Source: a virus. From it: a DNA stretch of 64,000 bases. The stretch is from positions 1 to 64,000 of IMG/VR virus record IMGVR_UViG_3300008952_001755. One strand, given 5' to 3'. Both the position numbers and the translations under genes were made by a program. Position 1 is the stretch's first letter; each line of letters opens with the position of its first letter. The notes under the pieces were generated by a model. That model was not told the DNA's origin, made no database searches, and was given only the letters and a program-made list of their open reading frames with translations. Of the stretch, positions 59,391-64,000 are shown piece after piece.

Positions 59391-60632
59391 TTAATATGTA
59401 GTGATTCCTTTAGGTTGATAGATACTTTCCTCAGATGGGGTCTCTACAGGAGTTGGGTTAGCTCCACCCCCTGCTAAATGAATCTCGCTTCCATCCATAT
59501 TTATTACTCCTTCTGATTTTACTTCTATAGAATTACAGTCAAGACTAAACTTTCCAGTCTTCATCCTAATCTCCTCATCTGCATTAATATTAAGACTTCC
59601 TCCTTCTGCATTCAAAGTAATATCTCCCACAGTTTTTATAATAATACTTCCATCTGTTCCTTTAGTTTCTATCTGAATTACTTGTCCAGTATTCTTTCCT
59701 TCTGGGTCTAAGCATTGAATAAATATTCTTCCTGCTCCTGCGCCCCCCAATGTTAATACATTCACATCCCTCCACTTACTTTGAATATTAACACTACCCT
59801 GATTAACATCATCTCCCCACTCAACATCATTTGCAAAATTTAGAAGTTGTAACTCACGCCCATCTTTAGCTACAACAACATCTGTTTGAGAATGACTAAC
59901 TAATCTTTGGGGTCCCTGTGTATCAACCAAGAAAGCTCTATCTGGAACACCCATACCTGCTCCAGCCATGGTGTCCCCCCCAGGCGTACTAGTAAGTTTC
60001 ATTATACTACCATTTCCACTATCGAAAACTATAGAATCAATAGCAGGACTATCATTTAAACTAATACTTTTATTTGCAGGTGATTTTAAAGTTGTGTATT
60101 TATTAATAGCACCCCTGCTATCAGGTGTGGGGGTTTCATCTAGGTGCTTTATCTGGCGAGGTGACATCGTAATACCCGCATCCTCATATTGACCTAGTGC
60201 TAAGTGCTTTGATCTACTCGTACCTGGGGCGTAATCGTTAGCTATAACAAGTCCTTCCCCCTCTATACCAGTTAAGAGAGGAGACCCAGGCCCTCCCCTA
60301 CTCGATTCGGGTGTTCCCGTAGAAGGAGGTCTTGATAAAGGTGGGGTCCGAGCATCAAGTATTCCATCACCCGTAGTTTGCCTAGGCTCAGGACTGAAAG
60401 TAGAGCCCATATAATACCACGAATCGGAACAAGAAGGTCTAATAACGATTACTTCAACCCCTACCTCAGGTACTGCTATAAACGCACCCTCTCCATTAGA
60501 GGCATAAGGGCTAGTATACATAACTGTCATTTCAGAACCACCTAGAGCGAAAATTCTTGCTACAAATGATCCATTTTCACTCACATTTGTACGATCTGTA
60601 ACTTCTGCTAAAGATATTAGTTGTTCAGCCAT
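59391..60632 (-). CDS. 5: Baseplate hub/spike protein (gp5-like), no lysozyme domain
   Basis: The start is ATG 60632, with an AGGAGG ribosome site 9 bases upstream; an earlier in-frame start is not needed. 413 residues. Residues ~1-95 form the OB-type gp5 N-terminal domain (VSENGSFVARIFALGGSEMTVMYTSPYAS in parts, then VPEVGVEVIVIRP). The C-terminal ~180 residues form a triple-stranded beta-helix with repeats such as GSIIIKTVGDITLNAEGGSLNINADEEI, which is the spike. T4 gp5 carries a lysozyme domain between these; none is seen here, only a Pro/Gly/Thr-rich link. The spike tip is probably the PAAR-CARDB protein. It overlaps the hub gene by 8 bases. Confidence 0.85.
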   Translation of the reverse strand: MAEQLISLAEVTDRTNVSENGSFVARIFALGGSEMTVMYTSPYASNGEGAFIAVPEVGVEVIVIRPSCSDSWYYMGSTFSPEPRQTTGDGILDARTPPLSRPPSTGTPESSRGGPGSPLLTGIEGEGLVIANDYAPGTSRSKHLALGQYEDAGITMSPRQIKHLDETPTPDSRGAINKYTTLKSPANKSISLNDSPAIDSIVFDSGNGSIMKLTSTPGGDTMAGAGMGVPDRAFLVDTQGPQRLVSHSQTDVVVAKDGRELQLLNFANDVEWGDDVNQGSVNIQSKWRDVNVLTLGGAGAGRIFIQCLDPEGKNTGQVIQIETKGTDGSIIIKTVGDITLNAEGGSLNINADEEIRMKTGKFSLDCNSIEVKSEGVINMDGSEIHLAGGGANPTPVETPSEESIYQPKGITTY

Positions 60633-63300
60633 CGACTTCTTCCTCCTTCTTAACACTTGAAAAATCAGGAACATTCTTAAGTAATCTGAACTCTGACTCA
60701 CAAGCTCCAGTAGAGATACTATGTTTAAATCCCATTATTTTATAAATACCGCTAAAAAATGAATTAAGTAATGATCTATTAGGGGGATTACTTTGCATTA
60801 TCCCAGTTTCTTGAGCAAAAACTACACATTCACGACCCATTGTGTGCTGCGCTGATAGATGAAAGAATGGTAAGGTTTTAATAGTCATCTGAAGGGCTTT
60901 TCTATACATCTCTTCCATAAAATCAGTTTGAAGCGTCTGAGGATTTCCAGGGAGGTTTTGTTCAACCTCTACAAATGATGCGTAATTGAAGCGTTCGGCC
61001 AACTCTAGGGTTGCTGCGATACCATCAGCCGCCTTCTGGGGATTTGGGAACCACACTGGGTTCAAGGATTCCACAAGTTCGGGAGTCATCAGTCTTGCTA
61101 ATTCAGCAACGAGAGCTTGACGCTCTGGTTCTCCTAAACCTAACGAAAAATTCTTTTGTTTAAGGTATGCCTGCGCGGCTCCTCTACTCCTAATAGGGAA
61201 AGATCCAATTCCTAAAGGGAGAACCCCTTCTGCTACTCCAGAAGCCTTTCTTTTCACCATTTTTTTAAATTGACCTTCTAATGCAGCAAAATAAATAGGA
61301 GCGAACTTAAAATTCATATCTAAAATGTTAGGATTTTGAGTATTGTACCTAAAAATAGGAACACCCGCTTCTTCTATGTGCTTTTTTTCCACATCCTTAA
61401 AAATAACATCATTATAAGCAAAATCATCAGGAAGATAAGAAATATCTCCAAATGATCCTACCCCTGTTACAGGTGGATAGGCAATCTTCCGTATTGCAGT
61501 ATTATATTCTGAATTAGTGAGGGAAATTTGATCTAATGGATGAAGTGGAATTGCTAGTAAAGAAGCAATTTTTGCTAAAGTTAATTTCTTTTCAGCAGCA
61601 GCCTTATCTTTATAACTTGTAGCAGAGTCTGGGTCATCTAGTTGAGCATATTGATGTATTCCAGGCGAGGATAGCGTTTCTGCTTCACTTTCTGCTAAAG
61701 CTGCTTTCTTTTGTGAATCAGCAACATGTTTATCCTGTCTTTTCGTTGTCATCCTACCATAAAGATATTCCTGAATCATAGCTTGATCTCCATAAATTAT
61801 GGCTTCCTTACTTTCATTAAATAAACTATAGCCTCCAAAAGTAGAAAGCTTATAAGTGGGAATACCTCCTACGCCTTCTGTCCATAAATTTAATAGGTTT
61901 GTATCCGTCTCAGTAAATTTAGCTATTTCAAGTTGATAATTCTCTTTTGAATATTGAAGAATTCTGTCAGTAACAGACTGTAGTTTAGCCATATGGTCAG
62001 GAATTCCTTTATCACTGGCTCCTTGAATACGAGCAACAAACTTTTTCTTAAAATAATTCATATAACTCGCTTGGGCGCAACTAGATTTTTCATAATCTAA
62101 TCGGTTCAATATGACTGCATTTGGGTATGCTATAGGAAGACCATGAAGAGGTGTATCCTCCACTGGAGTAAGCTCTAAACAAAAAGATTCTAGAAGTTTT
62201 TGTATATAATAATACTTAAATCCTACCTCTCGTTGTCTCTTCAGGTAATTTGGTCCTTTACCGAAGTTTCCGAACCCAGTAGGCGCACCTAATGGATCTA
62301 TCCAAGTTACTCTTGCATTTTTAGCACTTTCCTCCATCCATTGGCTACAAATAATATTAATATTAGGTAGTAATACAATAACATTCGGGTTATTAGTAGC
62401 ATTTTGTATATATTCTCTTAAGGCATCCACGATAATGGAATGAAAATCTAGCTCACCTATTTGAGAAGCAGCAAAATCAAGATTGATAGATTCTAATACT
62501 TTTTTAGTTTCCTCATTTTTATTCTTTAGAAAAGTGGGGACGGGGTGCAGAGGATTGTTTGCACCTCCAAGATCTAACCACTCTAAAGGATCATACCTTG
62601 GTCCAGTAAGGACTTTATTACCATCTTTTTCAGTATAAAACTGTATAGGTTTGGAGTCTCCAGCAGTTCTCATGGTAAGACCAGCCAGATTGAAATTTAT
62701 CTCCTCATTATAAGCTCCTTTTCTGTGACCTATATGAAGATCCTTAGCAGATGGTTGGAGTTTTATGGTAAGTTTTCTAGCTCCCTCTACCGAAATATCC
62801 GCACCTACAAGTACAGTTCTATGAGGACCAGCCCATAAATCTAAATTTTCTCCAGTTCCATAAGCCACATATATCTCTTTTGTATTAAACTCATCTATAT
62901 ATTCGTCTAAAAATTCAGCAATATATTGATCACCGTACTCCTGTTGGCTCTCTTGAATTTTTTTATTAATTATTGTTTGATTATAATTTTTACCTACATT
63001 TTTAGAATCGTTATAATAAAATCCTGCTACATTTTTAATAATATTATCTGAAATATAACGATTCTCAAACTTCTGCTCTGGATCAATAAAAGTAAGTAAC
63101 ATCTTCCAACCAGACCCCATGTTCATACTATGCTCAAACGAAATAAAATTTGGATTAGATACATTATCAAATAACAGTGTTTCCTCTCCACTAACAGACA
63201 AACCCTGAATTAAGCTTTTATATGTTGCTCCAGCAACAAAGAGTCTCTCCATTACCGCTTTGTTAAAACCTACAACTATATTTACTGTGGGGATTTTCAT
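60625..63300 (-). CDS. Baseplate hub protein candidate (gp27 position, 891 residues)
   Basis: A large protein beginning MKIPTVNIVVGFNKAVMERLF, with ISFEHSMNMGSGWKMLLTFIDPEQKFE (in parts) that resembles the gpD/gp27 barrel strands. Middle and C-terminal regions contain helical segments (LSSPGIHQYAQLDDPD, FFHLSAQHTMGRECVVFAQETG). It immediately precedes the gp5 spike gene, with which it overlaps by 8 bases, and gp53 lies before it, so it occupies the place of the hub. T4 gp27 is only 391 residues. I am confident of a baseplate role, less of the exact counterpart. Confidence 0.65.
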   Translation of the reverse strand: MKIPTVNIVVGFNKAVMERLFVAGATYKSLIQGLSVSGEETLLFDNVSNPNFISFEHSMNMGSGWKMLLTFIDPEQKFENRYISDNIIKNVAGFYYNDSKNVGKNYNQTIINKKIQESQQEYGDQYIAEFLDEYIDEFNTKEIYVAYGTGENLDLWAGPHRTVLVGADISVEGARKLTIKLQPSAKDLHIGHRKGAYNEEINFNLAGLTMRTAGDSKPIQFYTEKDGNKVLTGPRYDPLEWLDLGGANNPLHPVPTFLKNKNEETKKVLESINLDFAASQIGELDFHSIIVDALREYIQNATNNPNVIVLLPNINIICSQWMEESAKNARVTWIDPLGAPTGFGNFGKGPNYLKRQREVGFKYYYIQKLLESFCLELTPVEDTPLHGLPIAYPNAVILNRLDYEKSSCAQASYMNYFKKKFVARIQGASDKGIPDHMAKLQSVTDRILQYSKENYQLEIAKFTETDTNLLNLWTEGVGGIPTYKLSTFGGYSLFNESKEAIIYGDQAMIQEYLYGRMTTKRQDKHVADSQKKAALAESEAETLSSPGIHQYAQLDDPDSATSYKDKAAAEKKLTLAKIASLLAIPLHPLDQISLTNSEYNTAIRKIAYPPVTGVGSFGDISYLPDDFAYNDVIFKDVEKKHIEEAGVPIFRYNTQNPNILDMNFKFAPIYFAALEGQFKKMVKRKASGVAEGVLPLGIGSFPIRSRGAAQAYLKQKNFSLGLGEPERQALVAELARLMTPELVESLNPVWFPNPQKAADGIAATLELAERFNYASFVEVEQNLPGNPQTLQTDFMEEMYRKALQMTIKTLPFFHLSAQHTMGRECVVFAQETGIMQSNPPNRSLLNSFFSGIYKIMGFKHSISTGACESEFRLLKNVPDFSSVKKEEEVDG

Positions 63301-63605
63301 TAAAACTTAGGAATAATAATCTTCTGATTAACTCTAAAACCTTCTCCTGGATCAGAAATACCGTTTACTAGCATTAAAAGCCACCAATTCTTAGGAGTAC
63401 CGTAAAATACATTGGAAATCAAATCAGGACGATGTTCATAGCCAGCAGGGATATAACCAACCTCATAATTATATGCAGATCCCAGGTCTGCTAATATAGA
63501 ATCGAACTTAGGAGTATTTAGAATAGTAGTAGTTGTAACATTCCTATGCTTTACCATATTAACATCTAAGCTATAAGGCCCTTTATTTTTTCCTAATGAG
63601 GTCAT
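63300..63605 (-). CDS. 53: Baseplate wedge protein (gp53-like)
   Basis: A 101-residue protein. HRPDLISNVFYGTPKNWWLLMLVNGISDPGEGF (in parts) and the end VNQKIIIPKF match the gp53 family, whose fold relates to LysM-type units and which ties the wedges together. T4 gp53 is 196 residues; this is the conserved core only. ATGA overlap with the gene upstream and a 1-base overlap with the hub gene downstream. Confidence 0.85.
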   Translation of the reverse strand: MTSLGKNKGPYSLDVNMVKHRNVTTTTILNTPKFDSILADLGSAYNYEVGYIPAGYEHRPDLISNVFYGTPKNWWLLMLVNGISDPGEGFRVNQKIIIPKF

Positions 63606-64000
63606 GAGAATGCTCCTCCGTACCCAGGATCCATGCTATGTGTCTCGCCTAACACAACAGCTTCCCATCCCGCTAAATTATCTCGTTTTATAATATTATT
63701 AGCGTCTTCTGAATTAAACTCTCCAAAGTCTCCTGTTCTGATTTCCTCTAATTTCATATTAATTTTTAATTGACGAGGGAGGAGGGTATCTATGTCATAT
63801 CCCACTGCCTCATTATAGCCAATTGAATAGTTTGTACAAATACAGGGAATATCTTGATATAAGATTCCATGTCTTAGTCTTATTATAGGAGGACCATAGA
63901 TGGGGTTCTTAGAATAATTAACTACACTTGATCTAATGATGTTAGTCCAATAAATAATAATATCAATGATTTGATGTTTTAGTTGCATATCTTCATTATA
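63602..64000 (-). CDS. Baseplate tail-tube-cap-type protein, C-terminal part (cut by window edge)
   Basis: The frame stays open to the right window edge, so the ATG at 63988 is not necessarily the start. Seen: NPIYGPPIIRLRHGILYQDIPCICTNYSIGYN and LPRQLKINMKLEEIRTGDFGEF. These GPP-x-x-RLR and RTGxFGxF features resemble baseplate tail-tube-cap proteins of T4-like phages (gp48/gp54), which cap the base of the tail tube. Which of the two it is cannot be told from the C-terminus alone. Confidence 0.6.
   Translation of the reverse strand, partial: YNEDMQLKHQIIDIIIYWTNIIRSSVVNYSKNPIYGPPIIRLRHGILYQDIPCICTNYSIGYNEAVGYDIDTLLPRQLKINMKLEEIRTGDFGEFNSEDANNIIKRDNLAGWEAVVLGETHSMDPGYGGAFS

Noticed and set aside
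1-64000. General reassignment of TAG in this phage
   Set aside because: Several genes end with TAG at positions where the following codons are plainly non-coding (for example 7660, 3792, 24286), and only one in-frame TAG interrupts a recognisable protein.
1-64000. CRISPR array, tRNA genes, insertion sequence, integrase
   Set aside because: No regularly spaced repeats, cloverleaf-like sequence, transposase or recombinase was recognised by eye; a tRNA scan was not possible here.

Overview
This is a 64 kb piece of a large tailed (myovirus-type) bacteriophage genome. Nearly all genes lie on the minus strand, packed with short ATGA/TAATG-type overlaps. The virion genes follow the T4 plan closely: prohead protease (gp21-like), scaffold (gp22), major capsid (gp23), neck (gp13, gp14), tail terminator (gp15), sheath (gp18), tube (gp19) and baseplate (gp53, hub, gp5, gp25, gp6, gp7-like). 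The replication module is not T4-like in several respects: a family A DNA polymerase with an N-terminal uracil-DNA-glycosylase-like domain, a class II (B12-type) ribonucleotide reductase, and ThyX. These sit beside T4-like gp32, gp41, gp46/47 and a possible UvsY. That mixture suggests a deep-branching ('far-T4') phage. The host cannot be told from the sequence. I saw no tRNA, CRISPR array, integrase, portal, terminase or lysis gene.

Layout from left to right (minus-strand transcription runs right to left). 1-3.6 kb: glycan genes (start of a GDP-mannose dehydratase and three glycosyltransferase genes, one interrupted by an in-frame TAG near its 5' end). 3.8-15 kb: a lipoprotein, ssDNA-binding protein, UvsY-like protein, HEXXH protein, DnaB-type helicase, zinc ribbon protein, nrdJ, gp46/gp47, a Cys-rich mini-protein, thyX and the polymerase. 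15-19 kb: a mosaic zone where three plus-strand genes (a basic cargo-like protein, a gp55-like mini sigma factor, a PD-(D/E)XK nuclease) alternate with minus-strand genes. The first of them lies inside the polymerase locus. 18.8-31.6 kb: an 855-aa unknown protein, tube, sheath, PAAR-CARDB tip, terminator, neck and capsid genes. 31.6-35.5 kb: prohead core and protease. 35.6-64 kb: large fibre, adhesin and baseplate proteins.

The most unusual thing seen is a dispersed motif, roughly (T/S)xYxx(I/L)GxxLxE. It recurs in otherwise low-complexity, very basic proteins: the plus-strand gene inside the polymerase locus, a gene between gp13 and gp14, and a ~640-residue extension fused to the prohead protease. 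It resembles the capsid-targeting/cleavage peptide of T4 internal proteins and ends in the (L/I)xE pattern cut by T4 gp21. I infer that these are internal head (cargo or DNA-condensing) polyproteins processed by the phage's own protease. The second unusual feature is that the polymerase is encoded in three reading frames, with its exonuclease domain divided between motifs Exo II and Exo III by the opposite-strand cargo-like gene. A recurring CTAT(W)ATAG box abuts several gene starts near a gp55-like sigma gene and may be the phage's late promoter element.
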